A DNA stretch of 64,000 nucleotides from Nemertoderma westbladi (Eukaryota; Xenacoelomorpha; Nemertodermatida; Nemertodermatidae), in assembly GCA_032718475.1 (NCBI GenBank), contig JAUCBJ010005058.1, positions 1-64,000 of the forward strand, in the 5' to 3' direction. The position numbers and the translations under genes were made by a program. Of the stretch, positions 42,062-53,101 are shown piece by piece; the stretch's first letter is position 1, and the number at the start of each line of letters is the position of its first letter. The notes below the pieces were generated by a model. That model saw only the letters and a list, made by a program, of their open reading frames with translations, searched no databases and was not told the origin of the DNA.

Positions 42062-43055
42062 AAAATATTAACAGTTCCTTTAGGACGTGGCGCTCTAAAT
42101 ATGTAAACAGAGTTATGACTTACACTAGACACAACGGGATGGCTATTGGTTCACGTATAAAGCGCATTCTTTAGGATATGCTTTGTTATCAGTCACAATC
42201 ATGCACACTACCGCACAATACTGCACACCGATCTGCCGACCTTCACTAATTTTAGTCACATATAAAGAGAACAACAACCGACACCTGTAGTGCCTATGAA
42301 ATAGCATTAGATTCACTCCAAAACCACTTTAATGTAAGTCGCAATTGTTATATGTAACCGGTCTCTCTAACCTTCAGTATATCAAGAAGATAGGGGTTTT
42401 CTGATTATTTATCGGTATTATCCAAATATGACAAGATTCCATCAACTGATATAATTAATAACCGACAGTAAATAGCAGTAAAAATGCGGTGTTTGTAGTT
42501 GACAATATGATTAGCATTAGACTGCACTGGATTGATAACAGTTATACGTTTCTGTGACCAAAGCCTACTAATGTTTGGCTAAAGCCTGAAAACACAGAAA
42601 TTCCAAAGCCGGTCTTCTGGCTGTGGACAAAATACACACACTGATCCCTCTGGGCTGTTGTAGGTATCTTTCAACACAAAGAGAAACAGCTCTCATTGGC
42701 CGAGTTCCAGATTCTGTAGGTTCCACGAATGTCTAAATGCCGAACTATTCGGGTTTTTGCAGCGCCCGTATTCAACACAAGGCGAAATCGCTCTGATTGG
42801 TTGATCATTGTTCTGATAGGTTAATCGAATAGAACAAAGAGCCTATACGCGTACAGCAAATCGGCTGGTAGATTGCGTCATTTGAGTTAGGTAGTTTAGA
42901 GTATTTGAGCGCATTGTGGGAAAACTGGCTTTTTATGTCCGCTAAAGCACACATGCAGACACAGCGGATAAAATCGCTAGTTATGTCCTCTAAAACACCT
43001 TACACAGTACATTGCGGAGGAAAAGGGCCAGTTATATCCCGCAAAAGCTTTTACA
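42062..43055 (-). mobile_element. Partial, diverged LTR of the element 1 family
   Basis: The segment aligns with the element 1 3' LTR from about 5106 to its end (gcaaaagcttttaca), in the same orientation as elements 1 and 2, but is clearly more diverged and lacks its first 270 bp. The right edge runs directly into the middle of a repeat unit (aagactatgtattgg), so a rearrangement or nested insertion occurred. Confidence 0.8.
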
Positions 43056-44142
43056 AAGACTATGTATTGGTATGACTGACGGCGCCGGCAACTGGTATAA
43101 TCAGATGTAGATGTACATACAGACATATCAATCTGCCAATACAACAATAGCAATAGGTTTACCCCTAACAACCATCCATTGACTCGGCAACTGCAACAAT
43201 GGAAGATATGCGGACTAACCAGCTGACCAGCATTCTAAGTTCAGGTACCCACTACCAGAGTCTACCCAGCTGCCCAGAAAAGTTTTGGAATTGAAATCAA
43301 ACAACTCACCACCAAGGCTTCCTCAGTCTGTTGACCTCGACTTTCGGTATCGCTGCCGCTATGGGCAAACTGGACTAACCGTAACCGAGGATGAAATCCG
43401 GTTTTTTAATCTCACTCTGCCATCAACCAGTGCCCGGCGGTGTTGAAATTGACACGCATTGTGCAAGCAGTACCCCCCACCGGCTGGTCGGGTGCAACTA
43501 CTGCATCTACATTGCCACACTATAACTCGGGCTCATGAGGACGAGTGCTGCGTATACTATATTCCTATAAACCAAAACCATACCTGGCTTTGCCTATTGA
43601 ACGCATTGTAAAGATCGTCAGTCTTCGTTTAAGAAATATATTTAAATACAAAACAGGACGAGCACAACGAGGCTTATAATGAAGACGAGTACTGCGTTGA
43701 CTATTTATTATTATATATAAACCACCTGGCTTCACATATTGAACGCATCCCTAGTTATTAATATTATAAAGATCATCAGCCTGCGTTTAAGAAATATATT
43801 TAAATACAAAACAGGACGAACGCAACGAGGCTTATAATGAGGACGAGTACTGCGTTTATTATATTCCTATAAACCACCTGGCTTTGCATATTGAACGTGA
43901 GATTGGAAATAAGTTTGTGCTACCCTAACGCCCCGTGGGTGGTAGATGTCGCGGTTATGTATTGGTGGGTGGGTAGGGGGGGGGGGGGGCGGTGCAGATT
44001 ATAAGGGCTGAACACGTACTGTCCCCCTTTCTTTGATTGATTGGCGGTGTGGTTAAATTTCTCAAATAATGATTTTGTGATACAGTCGCTCAATTTTAAT
44101 TTGTATCCCATAACTGGGCCTCGTGCTGCGCGAAGGCCCCAC
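43056..44142. repeat. Repeat unit C' (5'-truncated sister of units A and B)
   Basis: It begins in mid-unit next to the partial LTR and carries the empty LTR site, the three sub-units and the end tgctgcgcgaaggccccac. A G run lies at 43977-43989. It is non-coding. Confidence 0.75.
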
Positions 44143-44148
44143 ATACGT

Positions 44149-45756
44149 GTGGGGCGAGCCACGAAGTGAGTTAGCCTTAGTTGTAGTGGTACCATTAATC
44201 AACCTGTGGGGCGAGCCACGAAGTGAGTGAGCCTTAGCGTAGGGGTACCATTAATCAACCTGTTGTTCTGTCGCTTTTTTTGCAGTGTTCAATTTTGAAC
44301 ATTAATAACTCGATCAATCCTCTATGAAATGTAACCAAACTTGGTACACAAATAGTCTCTCAAAAGTTTAGAAATTTTCCAAGTTGAATTTGCTTGTGGC
44401 CTTCGTGCAGCACCAGTGTAACTGTCTTACAGTTATAATAAATTTATTTATCCAAAATTATAACACTTGATATCAGCAGGTTGCTAGGAGACTAAATCAG
44501 CTGGGTTTCTGGCAAATTACGAAATTACAGTAATGCCATTGTGGCCTGTCTGCCTGTCTGCCTGTACCGGTACTATACTCAATGTCAATCCCTGAATCAG
44601 GAATCCTGTAATCAGACAATACTTCAATACCATACAGCCATACTGTCTGACTGTATTCGGTGTTTTACGGTACTATGGCTGACTGGTACCACGGTACTGG
44701 TTCAGTCATTATAGACCATGTATACTTGTACTACAGGACAGGCCTAATTCTGTAGGCCCTAATTAGCCATGCAGTGCGGACTCCGGACTGTTGGACTGCG
44801 GTCCTGAATTAGATTAGAGGGTCCGTTGGCGCCATCCACCGTACCGCCCTACTACCTGACTACTGTCAGACTGTAGAAGTATAACCGTACTGGTAGCAAC
44901 TGCTGAACTGCCAACTACAGAACTACCGGTACGGTACTGAACTACGACAGCACTATACCGCATTTCTATGCTCCTGTCAGCGACAAAAGAAAATGAATTT
45001 CTTCGTTTACGGTTTCTGCTCTTGTTAACGGTTAAATATGTTAATTAAAGACTATGTATTGGTACGACCGACGGCAACTGGTATAATCAGATGTGATGTA
45101 CATACAGACATATCAATCTGCCAATACAACAATAGCAATAGGTTTACCCCTACCAACCATCCATCGACTCGGCAACTGCAAAAAGAAGTTATGCGGACTA
45201 ACCAGCTGACCGGCATTCTAAGTTCAGGTACCCACTACCAGAGTCTACCCAGCTGCCCAGAAAAGTGTTGGAATTGTAATCAAACAACTCACCACCAAGG
45301 CCGCCTCTGTCTGTTGACCTCGACTTTCGGTATCGCTGCCGCTACGGGCAAACTGGACTTACCGTAACCGAGGATGAAATCTGGTTTTTTAATCTCACTC
45401 TGCCATCAACCAGTGCCCGGCGGTGTTGAAATTGACACGCATTGTACAAGCAGTAGGCCTATTGCTCCGAGTTTCCGGCTGGTCGGGTGCAACTACTGCA
45501 TCTACATTGCCACACTATAACTCGGGCACATGAGGAATGAGTGCTATGTATTGGTTATGTATTGGTGGGTGGGAAGGGTGGGGGTGCAGATTAAAAGGGC
45601 TGAACACGTACTGTCCCTCTTTCTTTGATTGATTGGCGGTGTGGTTAAATTTCAAAATTTTACTAATTTATAAAGTTAAATACTGATTTTGTGATACAGT
45701 CGCTCGATTTTAATTTGTATCTCATATCTGGGCCTCGCGCTGCGCGAAGGCCCCAC
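44149..45756. repeat. Repeat unit C (GTGGGGC...GCCCCAC)
   Basis: The unit has two leading gtggggcgagccacg segments (44149 and 44206) and ends gctgcgcgaaggccccac. It lacks the roughly 370-bp part holding the three sub-units, which was deleted near 45545. It is non-coding. Confidence 0.75.
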
Positions 45757-46790
45757 GAACGTGTTAACTCTAACTATTTTAACTGTTAAATTATCGATTG
45801 TAAAAAGTTCAGTTTTTTTAAAAGTCGACTCTGAACTGTTTGATATGTTCTAAGGTATAATGGGGGGGGGGGGGGGGGGGGTCTAATTGTAAGCCACAGA
45901 TGCCGCTTAAACGATCTAACTCCAAAGCTAGTAGACAGGTTCAGTGACCACAGTTGCCACTGACCTGGATTAGTCAGGGAATTGCAATTTTTTCTTGAAA
46001 TGTAAAGGAATTCATGTAAAAATTTATAAATGTTGTTGGTAGAATTTGATATTACAGGACATAAGCGAAAAACTTTCCTCGACTCGCTTCACTACTCGCT
46101 CCATCGGTCTGTGGTTGTGGTAGTTTACCGATAAATTGATATTAAAAAGGGACTAACTTTTTCTCCATGTAACTTTTTGGAATATAATAACTCTGCCACA
46201 GATAAGATACCGCGGAACCACGAACTCAGGGAATTTTATTTGTTATAAATTATTACTTACTCTTCTCATTCAGATATAAAGTATCTTAATTTACCCATCT
46301 TTTCTTTTCTTCCACCTTTTGTATTTCTATTTTCGTAGGAACCATTTTTAGGCAAAGCTTTCGACACGGTGCAAGTGAGTAACGGGAGCGCCTCGCGAGC
46401 GGGTAAGAACACAACGAGTACGGAAGACGAGGATTTCTACGTTCTACGTTCTACCTCGTCGTTATTCAAATGCCATCCATTACTATGCAGCGGCTTGTTT
46501 TGTAATTTGCTTGCAATAAACCTTTGGGTTAATAAAAGGTTGATTAAAAACATTTCCTTTTGTGAAAGTGAGTGTAGTCTGTGGAAAGGCCTGGAAAATA
46601 GTTTTAAGGTGTAGTGCCGGCGTACCCAGCAACATAGTGCCCTCTACCGGCGGACCCAGCAACAGCGCCCTCTACCGGCGGACCCAGCAACATAGCGTCC
46701 CCAGATCTCGCGGTCAGCCACACACAGTGCCGGCGGGCCCAGTAACATAGCGCCCCCAGATCTCACGGTCAGCCATCCACTTTCCCAGTT
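45757..46790. repeat. Block D2: partial copy of block D1
   Basis: It repeats D1 from gaacgtgttaactctaacta through the G run (45863-45881) and the start of the exon-like frame, then lacks about 420 bp (junction near 46440), and resumes at the AATAAA region and a three-copy form of the 55-bp minisatellite. Confidence 0.75.
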
Positions 46791-47333
46791 CATCTTTATT
46801 CTCAAGGCCGGTGTCCTTGAATAGGTGTTTGAGAAAAGTCATTGGCTGTCCACCTCATATATTCTCACAAGCAGGCTGCCACAGTCCAAGGTTGTGCACA
46901 TATTGATCCTACCAGCGAAAACAGTGTCTAGAAAGCTTAAGACGGCGTCTCTACAGGGTGATGCTGGGTCTTTGCAATGGGATTATGTTTATTAGTTAAT
47001 AATGACCCCCGGATTCTTGTGCTCAATGCTTTCATGACTATAAACTGGGATGATTTGTGCCTATGTTTCAGCTAAAACTGAACTCGGCGTTGGATTGGAA
47101 CAAATGTGTAGCAAGTTATCAGATGCGGGTACATTAGCTATTGCAAACTACTTTGTATCAATTGCTCCCACTCCACTCCACCAGCCACGTTTTAGGGCCT
47201 AAATTCTGCCAGATTCAGGAGCTATGTTTGGATCCTAAATAATTCCTTACACCTTTACAGTTTTTAATAATTTATGACTATAAATGACATTTTAGCTGGT
47301 AGGGGTAGCCATGTCATTTTACACATGTTCCCA
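46791..47333. other. Unique DNA, nothing recognised
   Basis: No long frame, RNA gene or repeat that I can support. Confidence 0.35.
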
Positions 47334-48112
47334 CGGGGGATAGTTCTTTTTACAGAACACAGCAGAACACATAGTAGAACACAGCAGAACACAATAGAAT
47401 ACAGGCGGAACATAGGCGAACACAGCTGTAATTAAAATCTACACCAAAAAATAACACACTTGGGAAAGTACCGGACTTAATCATACAACTGTAAGATGTC
47501 AATTACATATTTAAATTAAAAGGCGGTTTTCCATATCCTCCAATATAAATTACCTGATCAGAGTTGCCCGATCAGCTGTTCGGTTAGGCCTGTACCTGTT
47601 ACTAGTCCATAGTCCAGCAGTCTGCCTGTTAGCCTGTTCCAGTACTGCAGTAGGCCTAGTGCTGTTGAGACATGTACAGACTGACAGACTGTACATTGTA
47701 CAGGCAGACAGATGTAGGCTTCCTAGAAGTGGATATGATACGGAATATTGGTACTAACTGACTCATGTGCAATTACCGGGCACAGTGTAGAGTATATTAC
47801 CAATGTACTAATGTAGGCCTACTCAGCTACCGGTACTGTACTGCTGTAGAACTAACCAACTCTCCATGGTTACAGGATAATGAGAAGTAATTTATTTTGG
47901 AGGATATGGAAACCGCCATTTAATTTAAATATGTAATTGACATCTTACAGTTGTATGATTAAATCCGGTACTTTCCCAAGTGTGTTATTTTTTGGTGTAG
48001 ATTTTAATTACAGCTGTGTTCGCCCATTGTCCGCCTTGTATTCTATTGTGTTCTGCTGTGTTCTACTGTGTTCTGCTGTGTTCTGTAAAAAGATATATCC
48101 TCCCACGGGTGG
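47334..48112. mobile_element. Foldback element with about 230-bp inverted arms
   Basis: The left arm (about 47334-47567) and right arm (about 47885-48112) are inverted copies, highly similar, with shared phrases such as ttacagaacacagcagaaca, gtaattaaaatctacaccaa and ggaggatatggaaa. Each arm contains a degenerate cagaacaca repeat next to its outer edge. The roughly 320-bp middle is non-coding. Long arms with a short unrelated core are typical of foldback or MITE-like non-autonomous DNA transposons. I could not define a target duplication. Confidence 0.85.
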
Positions 48113-48183
48113 GTTTGTGATTTGTTTGGTGTGTTTTGTCTATGTAAAGTAATAAATTGTTGTTTTTTGTTTACGGTCTCTCG

Positions 48184-48670
48184 TTAAGGGGGGGTTCACC
48201 CCCAGTCTTTTTTTCATCATATTTTTTTAAATGTGTTTTCCGATGTGAAATTTTATGGTGATTCCGAATCAGATATCAGTTTTTCGATAAGGTATTTTGT
48301 TCTCGAGTTATGGCAACTTTTGTAATTTTCACCCAAAATTTCAAATTGTTTAATTTTGGTGCAGCACCACATTTGACACGAAAAAGACCATCAAACACCC
48401 ATAAATGTGCAATTATTTTGCCATTTTCGGAATCATCGCCGAAAATTATCCTACAGGTATCAAAACCACAAAAGTAGATTATATTTGAAAAATTTTAAAA
48501 AATTTTCACTTTTGGTGCATGTTTGGTCAGTTGTTATCCGGATGAAATTTAAATTGTCATTTTTCTCGCATTGGCTTTTTTGGGACACTTTCTCTATCTA
48601 CTTTTTAACTTCGGTTAATACAAAAAATGCCATAACTTTTTTTAAAAAAAAAAATTCAAAATTCTGTCTA
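48184..48670 (+). mobile_element. Left end of a TTAA/G-run transposon relative, cut by element 2
   Basis: TTAA (48184-48187) is followed by GGGGGGG and then non-coding DNA with aaattttatggtgattcc and ctcgagttatggcaac, matching in order the left end of the transposon at 30580 (aaattttatggagatttc, ttcgagttatggctca). No transposase is present. The sequence is stopped at 48670 by the LTR of element 2, which inserted into it. Confidence 0.6.
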
Positions 48671-50451
48671 TGTAAGGGTCCAGTAGTATACCGCTTACCA
48701 GATCCTAGTAACGATGTATCTTACTATGAGACTCTAGTAATGTATACGGGCTTGTACAGTATCTGACAACAAATCCCAGTCCAGGATATCTAAACAAACA
48801 GATACAGTACACAAACGACTACTGGCGAGGAACAGAGCCTTGTATCTATTCTATGTACGTGAGCGGGTCTAATGCCTACGTACTAGACAGAAGGATACCT
48901 GTCCTCTAACCGGTGAGGCAGATGTACAGTTACAGTAACAGACCAAACTCACGGGAAAACAATCCCCGCGCAGCGAATCCTAACTATCACTGACAGTCCT
49001 AAATACAGTAACTTGCCGCGGTGTGATTTATATGGTTTATATACGAGCTAGTGGGTTAACAGACCTAGCGTAACAACACTGACAGTCCTAAATCAGTCGA
49101 AAAGGGGTCGTACCTAAATGTAACAATAACTGATCCCCCTGTACGAAATCAGTCTAAAAGGTCAGGCCTAAATGTAACAATACCGTTGTCCAGACAAACA
49201 ACAGTTTAATAACGAAAATGAAATACTCCTTATTGCCGCAACTAAATCAGATCCTAATTTTACAAATACAGATAATTTCCACCTAACGTAATGTATAGTA
49301 CGCTATAGCTAGTAGAACTTTAAGGGCAATATGTTTTAGGGCGTGTGTGTGTGGGTGTGTTACAAATAAAACAATTTCGTGTAATTCCTTTTACTAGGTT
49401 TTAGTGATTTTCTGACTAAAATGATACCGTGCGCTAGCTACTAAAATAAACTAGTCGCGTTTGTAGAACTTTATACTCACGAATGACGTCAAAGCTCTCT
49501 CCTTCCTATCCACAACCCAATGGGCAACCACAGTGTTAGTAACTACACCCGTGATCGGCACTAATACCAGATTCTGGTTGTAAGATAAGAATAGGGGTTA
49601 ATCGCTACCGTACGTTAGCTGATCTGGTATACTAATTTAATTCTAGAACTTTGTTGCTGCGGTAGTTAGCAGCAATACCTATCAGTACGTGGCAAGGCGC
49701 GGTAGGATATTAATAAACCTCCCTAGGCCAAGCAGTGTGCCGGTAGCAGAAATACTCCTTGCCTGATCAAATAGCTAACTCCAGACAGGGGGGGGGGGGG
49801 GGGGGGGTACTAATGTACGTTCTACAAAGCGAGCCGGTACCAAACAGTCAGTGCTATGAATCACTAAATTATGGAACATATGCTGTCCGTACCTAATATG
49901 TACTCGCGTACTGACGAATGGCAATAGTTCGCACCTGTAGGAAGTACAGGTTAACCCAGGGATTCGTAGGACTTGACAAAGGGGGGGGGGGGGTGTGTCT
50001 GGATATAATTATTTGATCCTAAATTTGCGGCGTCCAGTACGATGTCACGCTTACCCTGATCTATAGGTCTTACGGCGGGCAAGGGCGTCGAACAAAGTCT
50101 TACCTTCTCACAAAGCGGGCGCTGCATAGCAAGTGGAGTATTTCGAAAGGCAAAGGGGGTGCGCGGTCAATCCAAATGTGGGCGCTAGCGTGTTGTGGAC
50201 ATCTCTTCCCTGCGTTGCTTACGGCCTAACGGTCTAGGCTGCCATCTCCCTGATGTTTGGCTGTCCCAAAGTTGGACCAAAAGAAAACATGTCAGGAATT
50301 TGCAGTATATTTACAGTTTTACAAAAGGATTTATCAAATAAAGTTTCAACAAGAAACCGAATTAACTAATTTTACAAGAATAAACGATCTAAGAAGGGGT
50401 AAGGTGTGTATGACGTGATAACAGTGAAGATGATAACCGAAGGCAAACCGG

Positions 50452-50460
50452 CCTTTTATA
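50452..50460 (-). promoter_or_regulatory. TATA box of element 2 LTR
   Basis: The minus strand reads TATAAAAGG, with inverted CCAAT motifs upstream at 50538-50542, 50654-50658 and 50693-50697 (ATTGG on the plus strand). Transcription would start about 30 bp to the left, near 50425, giving a U3 of about 530 bp. In this 3' LTR the site is a copy; the active one is in the 5' LTR outside the window. Confidence 0.65.
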
Positions 50461-50747
50461 CTAGAAATTGCACATGGAAACTAAACAGAATTTTCCACAG
50501 CTTCACCATTGAGCAATGAAGTGCTTCGTGCCCTATGATTGGCCCAGCTCATCGTTCAACGCAGTCCGGCCCTTACACTAATCTGGGACATGGAATCCTA
50601 ACAGAATTTTCCACTGCCTCACATTTGAGCAATAAGATAATTTATGCCCTATGATTGGCCTGGCTCATCATTCGCTACGCTGTACGCTTCTCATTGGCCT
50701 ACCAATTAGCACCACACGAAAATAAATGGCCCCAAAATACAAATTTC

Positions 50748-50820
50748 CCGACTGGGATTCGAACTCGTAACCTATGTAATGTAACCAACGCCTTAACCAT
50801 CTGACCACTACGCCACGAGA
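50748..50820 (-). other. tRNA-like sequence in U3 of the element 2 LTR
   Basis: The minus strand carries an A box (TGGCGTAGTGG, 50805-50815) and a B box (AGTTCGAATCC, 50755-50765) about 40 nt apart, and a 5-bp acceptor-like pairing TCTCG/CGGGA. The phrase TGGTTAAGGCGTTGG is Ser/Leu-tRNA-like. The T stem is badly paired, so this is not a working tRNA; it may be a SINE head or tRNA fragment captured by the LTR. Confidence 0.5.
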
Positions 50821-51560
50821 GTACCTAAGGGTTTTATGTGTACAAATATGAATAGGCATATTACATTACTGTAACTCAATCAAAATACGTCGGATTTTCG
50901 AAAGTTTTTACGTTAAAGTTAAACTACAAATGCTACCTTATAGTGAAATAATTCATCACCGCTCCATGAAAACAGTAAGTAAGGCTGTTTTCACCAATCG
51001 AAATATAAAATATCTACAAACTATTTCTAAATTTACTGGTAGGGCCTAAAATATAAAATATAATCACTATCTAATTATTGCATACTTAATATTGCAGATA
51101 CGGCGTAAATACAATCGATCGTACATACAAATACAAATTTACGAATTAACTTTAGTGCCTAAAATACAAAAAAAGGCTTTCGGTTATCAAGGTAAGCAAA
51201 TTAAACAAATCAGAACAAATAAATCAAAACAAATCAAACAAATCAATCAAATAAATCAAACAAATCAATCAAATAAATCAAACAAATCAAACAAATAAAT
51301 CAAACAAATCAGAACAAATAAATCAAACAAATCAAACAAATAAATCAAACAAATAAATCAAACAAATCAAACAAATAAATCAAACTCTTTCGATAAATCT
51401 TTATATATTGTAAATATACATAATAAACCTTCACCAAATTAAATCTGTCCAAATATAATATAAACATAATGCGCTAATAACTTTCAATAATGTCCTCCTG
51501 ACGATCTTAAAAGTTCGTCCTGCTGGTCTGGATATCTTCTCCTGAGCACCAATTGCTAAC

Positions 51561-51580
51561 GGTAGGCTCGCAAGCCTTCC
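51561..51580. repeat. 20-bp palindrome, copy 1 (non-coding)
   Basis: Sequence GGTAGGCTCGCAAGCCTTCC; 8-bp arms with one mismatch around a 4-nt loop. It lies in the 3' non-coding region of element 2. Confidence 0.9.
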
Positions 51581-51709
51581 TTTCCATATCTCGCTCCTCC
51601 AAACCCAACATTCAAACATAATGTCCAATATAAATATCCAAATAAAATATCCAAATAAAATATCCAAATAAAATATCCAAATATAATATCCAAATATAAT
51701 ATCCAAATC

Positions 51710-51729
51710 GGTAGGCTCGCAAGCCTTCC
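51710..51729. repeat. 20-bp palindrome, copy 2 (non-coding)
   Basis: Identical to copy 1, just after the accessory stop codon and next to the AT-rich minisatellite. Confidence 0.9.
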
Positions 51730-51742
51730 TTCCACTCGCTTC

Positions 51743-53101
51743 CTATTCCTTCGCTGAGCGGGCTCGTCCACGTCCTCTAGTACGATTGGGGGGTGGTCGA
51801 GGTCGAACTGGGCTCGGACTTCGGCGTCGAGTCGTCGGTGGTTCCAAAACGCTAGGAAAGGGGACGACGGGAGTTTCGCACATCCGTCGTGCGCTCAATC
51901 CTCTAAATCCTCGTCCGATTCCAACTGTCGACTTAACATCGGATCGAGTTTCTACAACGCTAGGAGGAAGTCGAAAAGGTAGGACTGTTCCGTCCGTTGA
52001 CACCTCGCTCTCTGACGTCGTTTGAATCCTAATGGGTTCAGTCAAAGCGTATCCTGTCCCTCCGCGTGGTTCTCTAGCAAGGGAAACCGTGCCCCGAGTC
52101 ATCCGGATGTCGATTGATGTCGTCCTCTCGGCGACATTCACTATCTTCTTAATCTCTTGTCCGGCCTTCTGGGCTTTGAGTATACGAAATTGCTGATCAT
52201 CCTGTGGGTGACGCGTCTTCTCCGCTAACGGCGTGGCCTTGAAGCCAGTCTCACGCAAAACGTCGGTCTCGTCCAGAATGCACGAGGTTACGCGTTTGTG
52301 ATAAAATCGCGGAAGGCTCGCGAGCCTTCCGCCGAACTCCTCGATCTTGCCTTTCTCGTACGCCTTGTACGCCCTGTAGAGGCTCAAAGCTTCCCGTTTC
52401 TCTTGTGTCGACTTATTAGACTCGTCCACTACCATGCTGTAGACGTCTGGTTCGACTAATTTTGGTTCGTAAATAACGATTTCACCCGCGTTCGGTCCAC
52501 TCATCTTAAATGAATGATACGGATTTGTCAAAGGGTATCCGCCTTCTTGGTAACGTAGACTTTGGTGGTGTGAACATCGCGCTAATATCGGCTCGGGGTT
52601 CTCCGAGTTCAACCGCATAGGAATCGCGTTGTCTTGCTCGCGCATACACGCTCCACATTTATAAAACAGTTTGTATACGGAAAACGCGTCCTTGGTCTCT
52701 GGATCCGCTCCTCGAGCGCGTCTATAAAGATGCATTCCTTCAAATTCGTCTCTAGCTGCAGGTAAAGGTTCGTTTACCGTCAAATATTGCAGCGTATGAT
52801 ACAATCGGCGTATTTCGGTGTCTGGATCCTCGCAAATGTCGCTAGCGTCGCATAACGCATCGTAGGGATATAACGCATTGTATTTTGCGCGTAATTCCTC
52901 CGTTCTTTTGTTGTATGCGTCCAACCGCTGTCGCGTAACATTCGGGTCCGCCTTGGATTTAGCGAGCTTGGCCGTACTCCTAGCCATACTCTCCACTCCA
53001 AACACACTAAAGTTTTTAGCTCCATAACGATTGAATGGCGCCTGGTGCTCCTGTTCTTGCGTAAACCCTTGACGTAACTCTTTATACATCTTCTCCGCCA
53101 T
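51743..53101 (-). CDS. Element 2 accessory protein, unknown family, downstream of pol
   Basis: The 452-codon intact frame starts at a true ATG. Residues about 90-185 match the element 1 accessory protein: IRRLYHTLQYLTVNEPLP, then DEFEGMHLY, then KCGAC and, 26-30 residues later, CSHH, a CxxC...CxxH metal-site pattern. A copy of the 20-bp palindrome (52311-52330) adds GRLASLP near residue 258. The C-terminus is Pro/Arg-rich (RRRSPSPVRPRPPPNRTRGR), suggesting nucleic-acid binding. There is no signal peptide or membrane segment, so it is not envelope. It lies 739 bp after pol, so it likely needs its own spliced or internal mRNA. Its function is unknown. Confidence 0.75.
   Translation of the reverse strand: MAEKMYKELRQGFTQEQEHQAPFNRYGAKNFSVFGVESMARSTAKLAKSKADPNVTRQRLDAYNKRTEELRAKYNALYPYDALCDASDICEDPDTEIRRLYHTLQYLTVNEPLPAARDEFEGMHLYRRARGADPETKDAFSVYKLFYKCGACMREQDNAIPMRLNSENPEPILARCSHHQSLRYQEGGYPLTNPYHSFKMSGPNAGEIVIYEPKLVEPDVYSMVVDESNKSTQEKREALSLYRAYKAYEKGKIEEFGGRLASLPRFYHKRVTSCILDETDVLRETGFKATPLAEKTRHPQDDQQFRILKAQKAGQEIKKIVNVAERTTSIDIRMTRGTVSLAREPRGGTGYALTEPIRIQTTSESEVSTDGTVLPFRLPPSVVETRSDVKSTVGIGRGFRGLSARRMCETPVVPFPSVLEPPTTRRRSPSPVRPRPPPNRTRGRGRARSAKE
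52311..52330 (-). repeat. 20-bp palindrome, copy 3 (in accessory frame, GRLASLP)
   Basis: GGAAGGCTCGCGAGCCTTCC is a perfect palindrome, whereas other copies have one arm mismatch. In frame it encodes GRLASLP (with the next base). Confidence 0.92.

Larger units (their letters stand above)
48671..50958 (-). repeat. 3' LTR of element 2
   Basis: The left edge TGTAAGGGTCC is fixed by the second copy at 63244. I set the right edge at CA (50957-50958) because ccgctcc follows, the same polypurine complement that follows the element 1 LTR. The U3 side has a TATA box (50452-50460), two 72-bp direct repeats (50473-50544 and 50589-50660, both ending in a CCAAT box) and a tRNA-like sequence. Two G runs (49789-49807 and 49981-49993) lie in the R-U5 side. 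No protein is encoded. Confidence 0.85.
50959..51742. other. Element 2 3' non-coding region with simple repeats
   Basis: Next to the LTR is the polypurine tract (minus strand CATGGAGCGG, 50959-50968). Then come an (AAATCAAAC)n-type repeat at 51190-51385 and a 13-14-bp AT-rich tandem repeat at 51640-51708 (atccaaataaaat). The latter lies between two copies of the 20-bp palindrome (51561-51580 and 51710-51729). Open frames here encode only repeats of hydrophobic residues from the simple repeats and are not genes. Confidence 0.7.

Noticed and set aside
49789-49993. G runs as functional quadruplexes
   Set aside because: Homopolymer G runs occur in many unrelated places here and their lengths are uncertain; there is no positional pattern apart from the TTAA transposon ends.
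50668-50859. 63-codon minus-strand frame
   Set aside because: It is a translation of the tRNA-like sequence in the LTR.
51431-51771. Frames with repeated FGYFIWIFYLDIL-type hydrophobic peptides
   Set aside because: They arise from translation of the 13-14-bp AT-rich minisatellite and are not membrane proteins.
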